A DNA stretch of 64,000 nt from G963556115 sp963667375 (GTDB taxonomy: Bacteria > Planctomycetota > SZUA-567): positions 1 through 64,000 of the forward strand of contig OY763323.1 of the NCBI GenBank assembly GCA_963667375.1, in the 5' to 3' direction. Positions 45,041 to 53,000 of this stretch are shown here, one piece after another; the stretch's first letter is position 1, and the number at the start of each line of letters is the position of its first letter. The notes under the pieces were generated by a model, which worked only from the letters and a program-made list of their open reading frames with translations, searched no databases and had not been told where the DNA came from. The position numbers and the translations under genes were made by a program.

Positions 45041-45327
45041 GCAGGCGTCAGCGCTTCGTCCTCGAAATCGACGCCCAGCCGGATCGACCGGCCGTTGCCG
45101 AGCAGTACCTCGTAGGTCGCCGGCGCCGCCACCGACGGAAGTGACACCTCGACGAAGGACACGCCTGCGCCGCTGCTCCCCGCCTCATCCAAGTTGGCCA
45201 GGCGCTTCACCCAGTAGGTCATGGTGTGATAGTTGACTCGACGACGACGGCAGAACGCCGCCCGGCTCAGCCCGCTCGACTTGAACTCGGCCACCTTCCG
45301 CCGCCAGTGACGCTCGCGCTTTGACAT
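45037..45327 (-). CDS. IS66 TnpA-like accessory protein
   Basis: 96 residues. N-terminal helix-turn-helix-like part (RRKVAEFKSSGLSRAAFCRR, NYHTMTYWVKRLA) and C-terminal FVEVSLP...YEVLLGNGRSIRLG block of IS66 Orf1. Overlaps tnpC by ATGA. The upstream GAGGAGG is a good ribosome site (catgagccacctcctc on the plus strand). Confidence 0.82.
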   Translation of the reverse strand: MSKRERHWRRKVAEFKSSGLSRAAFCRRRRVNYHTMTYWVKRLANLDEAGSSGAGVSFVEVSLPSVAAPATYEVLLGNGRSIRLGVDFEDEALTPA

Positions 45328-45496
45328 GAGCCACCTCCTCGCAAGGCATCATGCCACATCTGGCCCCACCAAAACCAGATGCAATTCACCGAGCGCATAC
45401 GTTGGGTCAGCGGTGCCGTAGGCTGGTCGGGCGGAGTCACGCGCCGGATTGGGCTCGTGAATCGACATGCTAAGTACCACTTTCCGGACAGTGGAA

Positions 45497-46768
45497 TTAC
45501 AGGCGTAGCCCCTGTGGCCAAGGCTCACGCCGACATCGGCTCCAAATCCGCGTAATGTAATCCAGGGAGAAGTCGTTCTGCATCCGGTGAATCCAGTAGG
45601 CCCCGCGGTCGGTGACTTCGTAGCCCCCATCAACTTTCCGCATCAGGCCTAACAGCCGCGGCACCAAGAACAGCCAACCGAACTGCGTCTCCAGATCCCG
45701 GTTGAACATGTCCGCAAATGCCGCCCGGCCCACCCGCATCTCGTAAAGCCGCCAATACAGCCAGTACGCCATCTCCTGGCGATAGTCGAGCGAGAGACAC
45801 AGGCTCACTGGCGAGTTCCACCGGACACCCTGGGCATACGCGTCAACGTGGAAGGTGTTGAAGTAGAGGTTCTCGCCGGTCATGGAAGCCGCGCTGGGTC
45901 CAAAGCCGAGATAGTAATGCCGGGCCACGGCACTGAACTTCGGGCGACCGGGCTTGAGCCACGACCAGACCGCGCAGCGCTCGAAACCATGTTTGCGGGC
46001 GATTCGGTCGATCGCCTCCAACATCCGCCGCGTGAGACGCCCCGGTGGGCGGCGCACGCGGCGCAGCCTCTCGCGCTTACCTCCGGGCGAGTAAGGGAAG
46101 CTAAGCAGGGGATTGGCGCTGAGTTGATCAGCCCCGGACAGAATGGCGGCCTCGGCGTCAGCCCGAACCTCATCGACCGTTTGCCCAGGCAGGACGAACA
46201 TCAGGTCCACGTTGACCGTGTCGAATCCCACCCCTACCGCATTGCGCACCGCCGCTATAGCCTCTGTCGCCGAATACTTGCGGCCTAAGGCCTGCAGGTG
46301 ATGATCACAGAAGGTCTGGGCGCCCACACTGACCATGTTCACGCCCCATGAACGCAAACCGGCTAGCGTAGCGTGCGGCATCCATGACGGATGCAATTCT
46401 ATGCAGGTCTGATCGGGGCTGCCGAAGTGGCTGCGCAGATGGTTCAGTATGCGCAGCAACCCTTCCGGATTCACCGTGGGCGTGCCGCCGCCAACGTACA
46501 GGCTGGAAACATGCCCCACAGAAGTCTGCAGAGCCGTCCGGCTAATATCGCTCCGGACGGCGTCCTCGAAGACCGCGTAGGCGGCCTCGTCGTATCGCCA
46601 ACGGTTGTACGGACAGTGGGCGCAGAGGTCGCTGCAGAATGGCACGTGTAGATACAGGCCAGCCTGGGCCAAGTGTGCGGGCACTTGCGGCTTGGCTTTG
46701 CGTAGGCGCAGTGGGCGCCAGGAGCGCGTCACGGTGCTGCGTAGCAGCGTTTGGGCAAAGCGAAACAT
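45497..46768 (-). CDS. HemN/HemW-related radical SAM protein
   Basis: 423 residues; start ATG 46768 with GAGG 6 bp upstream. The radical SAM cluster motif is in VPFCSDLCAHCPYNRW (C-x3-C-x2-C), SAM-binding GGGTPTV follows, and HemN-like blocks GAQTFCDHHLQALGR and DLMFVLPGQTVDEV are present. The C-terminal part has RQEMAYWLYWRLYEMRVGRA and a winged-helix-like VTDRGAYWIHRM. Known relatives make or chaperone haem, but the fourth HemN cysteine and the tail differ, so function is open. Not in an operon with other haem genes. Confidence 0.78.
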   Translation of the reverse strand: MFRFAQTLLRSTVTRSWRPLRLRKAKPQVPAHLAQAGLYLHVPFCSDLCAHCPYNRWRYDEAAYAVFEDAVRSDISRTALQTSVGHVSSLYVGGGTPTVNPEGLLRILNHLRSHFGSPDQTCIELHPSWMPHATLAGLRSWGVNMVSVGAQTFCDHHLQALGRKYSATEAIAAVRNAVGVGFDTVNVDLMFVLPGQTVDEVRADAEAAILSGADQLSANPLLSFPYSPGGKRERLRRVRRPPGRLTRRMLEAIDRIARKHGFERCAVWSWLKPGRPKFSAVARHYYLGFGPSAASMTGENLYFNTFHVDAYAQGVRWNSPVSLCLSLDYRQEMAYWLYWRLYEMRVGRAAFADMFNRDLETQFGWLFLVPRLLGLMRKVDGGYEVTDRGAYWIHRMQNDFSLDYITRIWSRCRREPWPQGLRL

Positions 46769-46848
46769 GCCAAGCCTCGGGCCGGGCCTGAACAGCAGCA
46801 CAGTATCGCCGCCGAGCAGACCACCCACAGCGGCGGAATGACGTCCAG

Positions 46849-47060
46849 CTACTGCGGCGCCTCGGTAATGTCAACCACCGAGAAAGGCCCCTCCTCCACG
46901 ATTCGGGCCTGTCGGTTCGCGGCGCCGTTGCGCTGGGCATTTGGCATGACGGCGGCACCTTTCTCCCGCAACGCAGCCACTTGCCCTCGGGAGTCGTGGT
47001 GTGCTCCACCAGATTCTCGGGCTTGATCCACCTGACCACCGAGCAGTTGGGGTACTTGAT
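46849..47060 (-). pseudogene. Frameshifted C-terminal remnant of an unknown gene
   Basis: Two frames read as one broken gene: VVRWIKPENLVEHTTTPEGK in the first, then VAALREKGAAVMPNAQRNGA and ARIVEEGPFSVVDITEAPQ to a TAG in the second. Joining needs a shift near 46988. I do not know the parent family. It follows directly on the nuclease remnant. Confidence 0.4.
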
Positions 47061-47381
47061 AACCGCCGAGACCACGTACCCACGCTCCGGGCAGTCCCGC
47101 TGCAGGTTGAACGCCGTTCGCCCAGGCGCGACGTTGGCGTAGTGCAGGGGACTGGCCCACCGGTTGGCTTGGTCGCCCCGGACTTCGTCTGCCCAGGTGC
47201 ACACATCGACCAGCGTCTGCTCGCCTAACGAAGCTCGGACGCCGGCTTTCGTCACTGGGGTCAGGTACTGCATGGTGATTGTGGACGCTATCCTGTGCCC
47301 GTCACGGCCCCAACCAAAGCAGGGCCAGGCTGCCAGGGCAACGATGACCAGGAATGCGTTTCTGACCGGCCACTTTCTCAC
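47061..47381 (-). pseudogene. Truncated S1/P1 nuclease
   Basis: Begins with a signal peptide and the mature N-terminus WGRDGHRIASTITMQYLTP, where the Trp amine and His are zinc ligands of the nuclease P1 family, then DVCTWADEVR (Asp ligand), SPLHYANVAPG and RDCPERGYVVSAVIKY. Family similarity ends there, about 100 residues in; the rest of the ~250-residue enzyme, with the remaining zinc ligands (LHFxGDxHQPLH type), is missing. A dead fragment. Confidence 0.7.
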
Positions 47382-47431
47382 GCCGGGCTTGCCATCTCAG
47401 CCACACGGTCCCGACCCATCGCTTGGTCTTG

Positions 47432-49261
47432 TCATGACCTGGATTGGCCGCGCCTGTGACGCTTGCGATCATTCTCACTCAGCAAACGCTTGCGCAACCG
47501 AATGGCACCGGGTGTCACCTCAACCAGCTCATCCTCCGCAATGAACTCCAAAGCAAGCTCCAAGGCCATCTCCTGCGGCGCCTTGAGAATCACCTGCTTA
47601 TCCGAGCCCGCCGCCCGAATGTTGGTCATCTTCTTGCCCCGACACACATTGACCATCAGGTCGTCTTCCCGGCAATGTTCGCCCACGATTTGACCGGCAT
47701 AGACACGATCATTGGGTTTGACGAACATCACCCCCCGATCAGCCAACCCATCCAGGGCGTAGGCGGTAACCGTGCCGGGCTCCGAAGCTATCATCACCCC
47801 GTTGGCCCGCCCCGCAATAAACCCTCGAAAGAACTCGTACTCGTAAAAGTTGTGGTGCAAAGTGGCGGTGCCGTTGGTGGCATTGAGCATCCGGTTCCGC
47901 AGGCCTATCAAGCCGCGTGCCGGTACGGTGAACTCCAGATGGGTCAACTCGCCCTCGTTGTTCATCCCCTCGCAGATACCTCGCCGGGGCCCCAACAACT
48001 CCATCACTGCACCCACATGGTTGGCTGGTACGTCCACCACGCACCTTTCAATGGGCTCGGTCTTCTTCCCATCCAGCTCGCGGTAGATCACCTTGGGCCT
48101 GCCCACCGACAGCTCGTAACCTTCGCGGCGCATGTTTTCGATCAACACCGACAAGTGCAAAAGCCCCCGTCCCGATACCCAAAACTCGTCCGGCGTCGCA
48201 CCAGGATCCACCCGCAAAGCTACATTGTGCTGACACTCCTTCTCCAACCGCTCCCGCAAATGTCGCGAACTGACAAACTTGCCGGAACGCCCTGCCATCG
48301 GCGAATCGTTGATTCGAAAGACCGTGTGCAATGTGGGCTCATCGATGTTGATCAGCGGCAAAGGCAGGGGATGTTCCGGATCGGTGATGGTGTTGCCAAT
48401 GTCCACCGAAGAAAGCCCCACGACGGCACAGATGTTGCCCGCCGTCACTTCCTCGGCGCGAACCCGGCCCAGCCCCTCAAAAGAATACAACTCACCAACC
48501 TTTTCCTGGGCATGGGTGCCATCCCGGTGGATCACGGTCACCGCTTCCCCGATCCTGATCGTCCCGGCAAACACTCGACCTATGCCGATACGCCCAACAT
48601 AGTCGTTGTAATCCAGGGTGGTTATGAGCATTTGTAGCGGACTGTCTTGATCCACCGTTGGGCTGGGCAACTTTTCGACAATAATGTCGAAGAGCGGCTG
48701 CATGTTCTGCCCGAGATGCCGGTGATCCAGGCTGGCATGGCCCTCAATCGCTGACGTGTACACCGTGGGGAACTCCAGCATTTGATCATCAGCACCAAGT
48801 TCGATGAACAGGTCAAACACTTCATTGAGAATGTCCGCAGGCCTGGCGCCGTCCCGATCGATCTTGTTGATGACCACCACGGGCTTGAGTCCAAACTCGA
48901 ACGCCTTACGCAACACAAAACGCGTCTGCGGCATGGGTCCCTCGAAGGCGTCAACCAGCAATAGACAGCTGTCCGCCATCTTGAGCACCCGCTCTACCTC
49001 GCCCCCAAAATCAGCATGGCCCGGAGTGTCGATCAGGTTGATGCGGGTCCGGCCGTACATGATGGAAATGTTCTTGGCCAGAATGGTGATGCCCCGTTCC
49101 CGCTCCTGATCGTTTGAATCCAGGATACAGTCCTGGGCCACCTCCGCCGCCCGAAACTGACCACATTGGCGCAGCAACTGGTCCACCAACGTGGTCTTAC
49201 CGTGATCGACGTGGGCAATAATGGCCACGTTCCGAATGTCCTTCGCCATGGTTGCGGTCAT
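47432..49261 (-). CDS. typA: Ribosome-associated GTPase TypA/BipA
   Basis: 609 residues from ATG 49261 (MTATMAKDIRN; MAKDI at 49249 also possible). G1 AHVDHGKTTL, G2/G3 IDTPGHADFGGEVERVLKMAD and NKIDRDGA, followed by EF-Tu-like domain 2, two EF-G-like domains (VVDVPANHVGAVMELLGPRR) and the BipA-specific C-terminal domain (VEVTPGAIRLRKRLLSENDR). It binds ribosomes and supports growth under cold or other stress. Complete and ordinary. Confidence 0.96.
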   Translation of the reverse strand: MTATMAKDIRNVAIIAHVDHGKTTLVDQLLRQCGQFRAAEVAQDCILDSNDQERERGITILAKNISIMYGRTRINLIDTPGHADFGGEVERVLKMADSCLLLVDAFEGPMPQTRFVLRKAFEFGLKPVVVINKIDRDGARPADILNEVFDLFIELGADDQMLEFPTVYTSAIEGHASLDHRHLGQNMQPLFDIIVEKLPSPTVDQDSPLQMLITTLDYNDYVGRIGIGRVFAGTIRIGEAVTVIHRDGTHAQEKVGELYSFEGLGRVRAEEVTAGNICAVVGLSSVDIGNTITDPEHPLPLPLINIDEPTLHTVFRINDSPMAGRSGKFVSSRHLRERLEKECQHNVALRVDPGATPDEFWVSGRGLLHLSVLIENMRREGYELSVGRPKVIYRELDGKKTEPIERCVVDVPANHVGAVMELLGPRRGICEGMNNEGELTHLEFTVPARGLIGLRNRMLNATNGTATLHHNFYEYEFFRGFIAGRANGVMIASEPGTVTAYALDGLADRGVMFVKPNDRVYAGQIVGEHCREDDLMVNVCRGKKMTNIRAAGSDKQVILKAPQEMALELALEFIAEDELVEVTPGAIRLRKRLLSENDRKRHRRGQSRS

Positions 49262-49462
49262 AGTCCGCCCAACATTCCTCAAGCCCTCCACTGCACCGCC
49301 AACGGCTTTCGGCGTGGATCGAGGTAGTCTGGGCGCCGGGTGATTATCCTGCGCTCAAGAGTATCCTGGGACGATCACAACCGCCGGACGGCCCGCAAAC
49401 TTGTCGTCGAACACCAGCAACCCGCTGAAAGGACGCAAAGATCTCCGGACAGCACCAGGCGT

Positions 49463-49570
49463 CTATTTGTTCCTCTTGTCTCTCTTCTGTTTTCGTTTTT
49501 CCTTCGGACTGAGCTGGGCCTTTTTCTGCTGTTCCTTTTTGCCTTTGTCTCTTTTCCCCTTATCACCCAT
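49463..49570 (-). CDS. Lys-rich 35-residue conserved small protein
   Basis: ATG 49570 has AAGGAGAAACGG just upstream. The 35 residues (MGDKGKRDKGKKEQQKKAQL...) are over 40% Lys/Arg, with SPKEKRKQKRDKRNK at the end. Similar tiny basic proteins occur in many bacterial genomes; role unknown, RNA or ribosome binding is a guess. The longer frame from 49672 is not needed. Confidence 0.65.
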   Translation of the reverse strand: MGDKGKRDKGKKEQQKKAQLSPKEKRKQKRDKRNK

Positions 49571-49804
49571 ATCCGTTTCTCCTTGCTTGAACCGGTATTC
49601 TCCCAATGGCGTCTGCTCAGCAATGTCGCCGAGCATCCGCGTCGCTATCGTACCCATCTCCAGCAGCCGCACGCAAGATCGACGCGTGTGATCCAGGTGA
49701 AACCAGGAAGCCCCCTCAAGGCAAAGCCACTATCCGCCTTCCGAATTACGTGGTTTTCGATAGAATAGCGATCTGGCCGACTTTCCGTGAATAGGAGGTG
49801 TGTC

Positions 49805-50110
49805 TTGACCCCAGATCCGCCGCAATCAGCAGACTCGCCCTTGCCTTCGGCGGACGGTGGGGCTCCGGCTGACGGCCCGTCGTCGGAGGAACTGCGGAGG
49901 GCGATGAAGGCTTTCAAAAAGCGACTCAAGCTTGCCCGCCTTGACGCGGAATCCGGCCTCGGTCATGGCGCGATGAGCAGCGGAAGCCGCTCTGGGATTG
50001 TCTCCATTGTTCCGCCCCGTCAATACCCCAAGGCCGTCTGGGACGAGCTTGTTCGCCGAGGTCGCCTCAAGTATATCGGGCAAGGACTCTACGAACCAAC
50101 CGGCGACTAG
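49805..50110 (+). CDS. Small conserved hypothetical protein
   Basis: 101 residues; TTG 49805 is preceded by AGGAGG at 6 bp (an ATG is absent, a GTG lies at 49787). Pro/Asp-rich N-terminus, then ELRRAMKAFKKRLKLARLDA ESGLGHGAMSSG and PPRQYPKAVWDELVRRGRLK YIGQGLYE. The second half resembles a winged-helix 'wing' with conserved aromatic residues. Seen in Planctomycetota as a hypothetical protein to my memory. Ends overlapping the convergent gene by 4 bp. Confidence 0.65.
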   Translation: MTPDPPQSADSPLPSADGGAPADGPSSEELRRAMKAFKKRLKLARLDAESGLGHGAMSSGSRSGIVSIVPPRQYPKAVWDELVRRGRLKYIGQGLYEPTGD

Positions 50111-50601
50111 CGCTTCCGCATGGCCTGCCCCCGATATCTTCCGTCCTTCAGTTCGAGGCTCACCTGACCGGCCAACTCCACCGCAGCAGCGTAGGCGTCG
50201 TCTGCCCGGACCTGCCACGTCTCGCCGTCCCGGAACGCTTTGGCGACGTACACGGTCCCCTCCTGCCGAATGTTGACCACGCACCCGGCGTCGGCGATGG
50301 TCACGAGCACCGCGTGGGTCACCGGGTCGACCTCCACAACGTCGGAGTGGCACACGGGCAGATTGTACGTGGCAGCGGGACTGTCGGATAGGAGCGACCG
50401 GGTTTGAGGAGGCCGGGGCGGCCAGTTTTGTCCGCAGGTCAAGCTGAGGTCCCGCGCTTCCGGCAGGAACGCGTCGGGAGTCGAGGTGTCCAGGAAGTCG
50501 AAGGTCACAGCCGCCGGCAGGGTCGCGGGCAGCGGGTTCGCACTGTTGACCAGCATCACCTGGTGGTTGCCGTTGTCAGCCGCCGGCAGCGTCACCAACA
50601 C
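50107..50601 (-). CDS. Hypothetical protein, possibly the 3' part of a broken gene
   Basis: 164 residues from GTG 50601, with no clear ribosome site. Visible text: VLVTLPAADNGNHQVMLVNS, AAVTFDFLDTSTPDAFLP, AVLVTIADAGCVVNIRQEGT, MRKR end. The frame continues upstream in phase to the TGA that ends the next gene (50677), including the coding-like GNCGTVNDVLVT, so these may once have been one gene or a fusion of remnants. No family recognised. Confidence 0.4.
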   Translation of the reverse strand: MLVTLPAADNGNHQVMLVNSANPLPATLPAAVTFDFLDTSTPDAFLPEARDLSLTCGQNWPPRPPQTRSLLSDSPAATYNLPVCHSDVVEVDPVTHAVLVTIADAGCVVNIRQEGTVYVAKAFRDGETWQVRADDAYAAAVELAGQVSLELKDGRYRGQAMRKR

Positions 50602-50676
50602 GTCGTTGACGGTGCCGCAGTTGCCCCGCGACGGATGGTCTCGGCTCGATCCTCGGTCGTCATTCGCTTGTGGAGG

Positions 50677-51786
50677 TCAGACGTAGCTGGCCATTCCCAG
50701 CACATCCACCTGTGTTTCGGCAATCATCTCCATCGATTCGAGTTCCTCGACGTCGGCTGAGAAGAGCCGCAGAGTGAGCGTAAGCTCGCCAGGGGCTGCG
50801 CTCGTGGTGAAGTTGCACAGGTGGCCGGTGGAGTTGTCACGCAGGTTCGTGTGTGTCGAGGCGACATCGTCGGCGATCAACTGGCGACGGCAATACTCCT
50901 CAGCGTATCCGGGTGCCTGGCTGGCTTCACCGAGGGCCACCTCCATGTCATAGAAGCCGAACAGGCCCGTATCAGCCCAGATTCCACTGGCAGGCGGGTC
51001 GGCTGCGACGATGCCTACGTCGGGATCTGCGCTGACGGCGAAGAGGGCATAACCGTTGATCTCGGTCTCGCCAGCCTGGTAATGCACTTCGTATGTCGTC
51101 TCCGGGGCCAGCGCGCTCACGGGATCACCACCGCCTACGGGCTGGACCTCGAACGCCAGAGGGGCTTCGAAAACCGTCCATGCGGGGGCATTGAAGCCGT
51201 CACGCATCAGGTCACTCTCTCCCGAGGCCACGGGCATCGGCCGAGAGTTGGCTATGGGAATCTCGATTTGGCCGTCAACTGACGCGGCCGCCCCTGCTTC
51301 GGCCAAGCGCGTCGCCCCGGGCACCGCACCCAGCAGAGAGCCCCGAGCCTTGATGACCAGCTTGGACTCAAAGTGCTCCGGGTTGAGGACCTCGACCTCT
51401 AGCGTGGCGAAATGCACGGGCGCGTCCACTGCGCCCAGGCTTCGGTCGAGGTTGCGCCGCGGCTGAGCACGGACAGCGCGCAGACACGGCCCCGGCAGCG
51501 GCTGCGGACTGCGGGTCAGATCGCGCGCAAAGGCGGGGTTGAATGTGGCCGACAGAATCTGCACGTCGTCCGTGGCAGCCGACACGTCGAGGTCAATCCC
51601 GAACACCGGCGCATCGCTGCTGCTGCTTACGTAGAGTGCAACCGCCAGGACGTCACCCGTCTCGAAAACGGCGTCAAAAGTTGAGGCGTCATATTCGGCC
51701 GTCACCGTGACAACCGGATCAGCCCCGGCGGTTGTTCCAATCGCCAGGACAAGCGTGAATACTCCGATCAACATGTTCGTTCTCAT
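50677..51786 (-). CDS. Secreted protein of unknown function
   Basis: 369 residues from ATG 51786 (GGGGAG 7 bp upstream). Signal peptide MRTNMLIGVFTLVLAIGTTA-GA. Residues ~25-170 look like a cohesin-type or immunoglobulin-like beta-sandwich (VVTVTAEYDASTFDAVFETG DVLAVALYVSSSSDAPVFG). The second half is beta-rich (LTLTLRLFSADVEELESMEM). The protein is acidic, as exported planctomycete proteins often are. The downstream frame continues in phase after the TGA. Confidence 0.55.
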   Translation of the reverse strand: MRTNMLIGVFTLVLAIGTTAGADPVVTVTAEYDASTFDAVFETGDVLAVALYVSSSSDAPVFGIDLDVSAATDDVQILSATFNPAFARDLTRSPQPLPGPCLRAVRAQPRRNLDRSLGAVDAPVHFATLEVEVLNPEHFESKLVIKARGSLLGAVPGATRLAEAGAAASVDGQIEIPIANSRPMPVASGESDLMRDGFNAPAWTVFEAPLAFEVQPVGGGDPVSALAPETTYEVHYQAGETEINGYALFAVSADPDVGIVAADPPASGIWADTGLFGFYDMEVALGEASQAPGYAEEYCRRQLIADDVASTHTNLRDNSTGHLCNFTTSAAPGELTLTLRLFSADVEELESMEMIAETQVDVLGMASYV

Positions 51787-51821
51787 AGTCAACTCCCCTG
51801 TGTCGGAAGGTCTCTATCTAA

Positions 51822-52583
51822 TCAGGCCGTAATCGCCCGGTTCCTATTCTCCAATTCGCTGATTTCGCTCATATCCACCTCCAGGTCGTACTCTTCCAGC
51901 ACCTCCGGGCCGGAGCCGAAGACGTGACGCGTCGTTTTGACCGGCTGGCCGGCTTCGTACGTGATGGTCTTCACACGCCGGCCCAGGGCATCGTATTCGT
52001 AGCGGGCTATCGTTGGGCCCGGAGTGCCGGTCAGTTGGCCTTCCTGGTCGACTTCGAGGTTGCCCGGTCCATCGATCTCCGTCAGCCGGTTCCAGGCGTC
52101 GTACACGTAGTACCGCGTGCCATCGAAGATGAGGTTGCCAGCCTCGTCGTAGGCGAACTTGATCGGGTCGCCGGGGCCGGTCTCGTCGCCGATGACCCGC
52201 GAGTCGATCTGGTTGAGCTGGTCGGTGTTGTGGTGATCGGTGACCAGGTCGCTGTCGAAGCCCTGATGGTATCCGCCGTTGGCGTCGCCATCGGTGAAGC
52301 GCTGCACGCTGACCTGGTTGTTGCCGCCTGACCAGTTGCCGATGAGGTCCAGGTTCCACGTGATGGTGTGGGCGGAGGTATCCTCCTCGAAGCCGTCGCC
52401 GTTGGTGTTCAAGATCCCCCGCGAGGCCCGGATCAGCCGATTCAACACGTCGTACCGATATAGCCAATCCTCCGCGTCCCCCTGCTTGTCGATCCGAGCG
52501 AACAGCCGGTTGCCGGCCTCGTCGTAGCCGTACTGATACCGTAGCACTGAACCACCGCCGGCCCGGTACGGCACGTCGATCAC
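51822..52583 (-). pseudogene. RHS-repeat protein remnant
   Basis: 253 codons with RHS/YD units: YQYGYDEAGNRLFARID, WLYRYDVLNRLIRASRG, FAYDEAGNLIFDGTRYYVYD, RYEYDALGRRVKTITYEAG. An in-frame stop lies just 5' (TAA at 52595-52593), the first codon is GTG inside a repeat (VIDVPYRAGGGS), and the 3' end (FGSGPEVLEEYDLEVDMS...) lacks the hyperconserved DPxGxxGG-type core end. Thus it is cut at both ends. Such fragments lie near polymorphic toxin loci. Confidence 0.7.
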
Positions 52584-52702
52584 CCGGCAGATTTATTCAC
52601 TTGTCAAAGAGCAGCGAGAATCCTACGACAATGCGGAACGCGGACCGTACCGCTCCACCGGCACAAGTTACCCTGGAAACCTCGCCTCCACGTCACGTCT
52701 CG

Positions 52703-52981
52703 TTAGTAATCGCCTGGATCATATTCTCTGACAGCCTGAAGTGTGCTGTTTAGAAACTCCTTCATTTCTCGCGCTTGATCCCGCATGCGTTCCAGGTCTA
52801 TGGCGGTACCCATCTCCGCGCTGCAGGCACACTCTATCTCGAAAGGTTGCCAGTAGTCGTAAAACATCTTGACCAGTCGCTGATCCTTAATCTCTGACGT
52901 GTCCAACAGTCCCTCCAACGAGCCACTCAGCCGTCTTAGGTCACAGCGGCCTTCAATGAAGTCGTCTGTGAGGTTAATCAT
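52703..52981 (-). CDS. Small acidic protein, probable immunity protein
   Basis: 92 residues from ATG 52981 (another ATG lies at 52993). All-alpha pattern: INLTDDFIEGRCDLRRLSGS, EIKDQRLVKMFYDYWQPFEI (Trp-x-x-x-Glu), DQAREMKEFLNSTLQAVREY. The W...FE spacing resembles small immunity proteins that follow toxin C-termini. It precedes the RHS remnant on the same strand. The toxin that should stand immediately upstream would lie beyond the junction at ~52,990, where foreign sequence begins. Confidence 0.45.
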   Translation of the reverse strand: MINLTDDFIEGRCDLRRLSGSLEGLLDTSEIKDQRLVKMFYDYWQPFEIECACSAEMGTAIDLERMRDQAREMKEFLNSTLQAVREYDPGDY

Positions 52982-52984
52982 CCG

Positions 52985-53000
52985 CAACCACATCTTCTCT
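52985..53000. other. Probable chimeric junction
   Basis: GC-rich planctomycete-like sequence ends and sequence of different composition begins. The C69 peptidase frame starts here without its N-terminus and without a start codon. See findings. Confidence 0.6.

Larger units (their letters stand above)
43401..45400 (-). mobile_element. IS66-family insertion sequence, about 2.0 kb
   Basis: Encodes an IS66 TnpC transposase and a small TnpA, which overlap by ATGA. Candidate ends match in inverted orientation: GCATGCGCTCGGT (43403-43415) and, on the other strand, GTATGCGCTCGGTGA (45386-45400). I see no matching 8-bp target duplication, so ends may be off by some bases. The usual tnpB gene is absent. 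The insertion lies between tRNA-Thr and the radical SAM gene. Confidence 0.7.

Noticed and set aside
43255..45400. tRNA-Thr next to an IS considered as a genomic island border
   Set aside because: No integrase at the tRNA and no repeat of the tRNA 3' end seen within the window.
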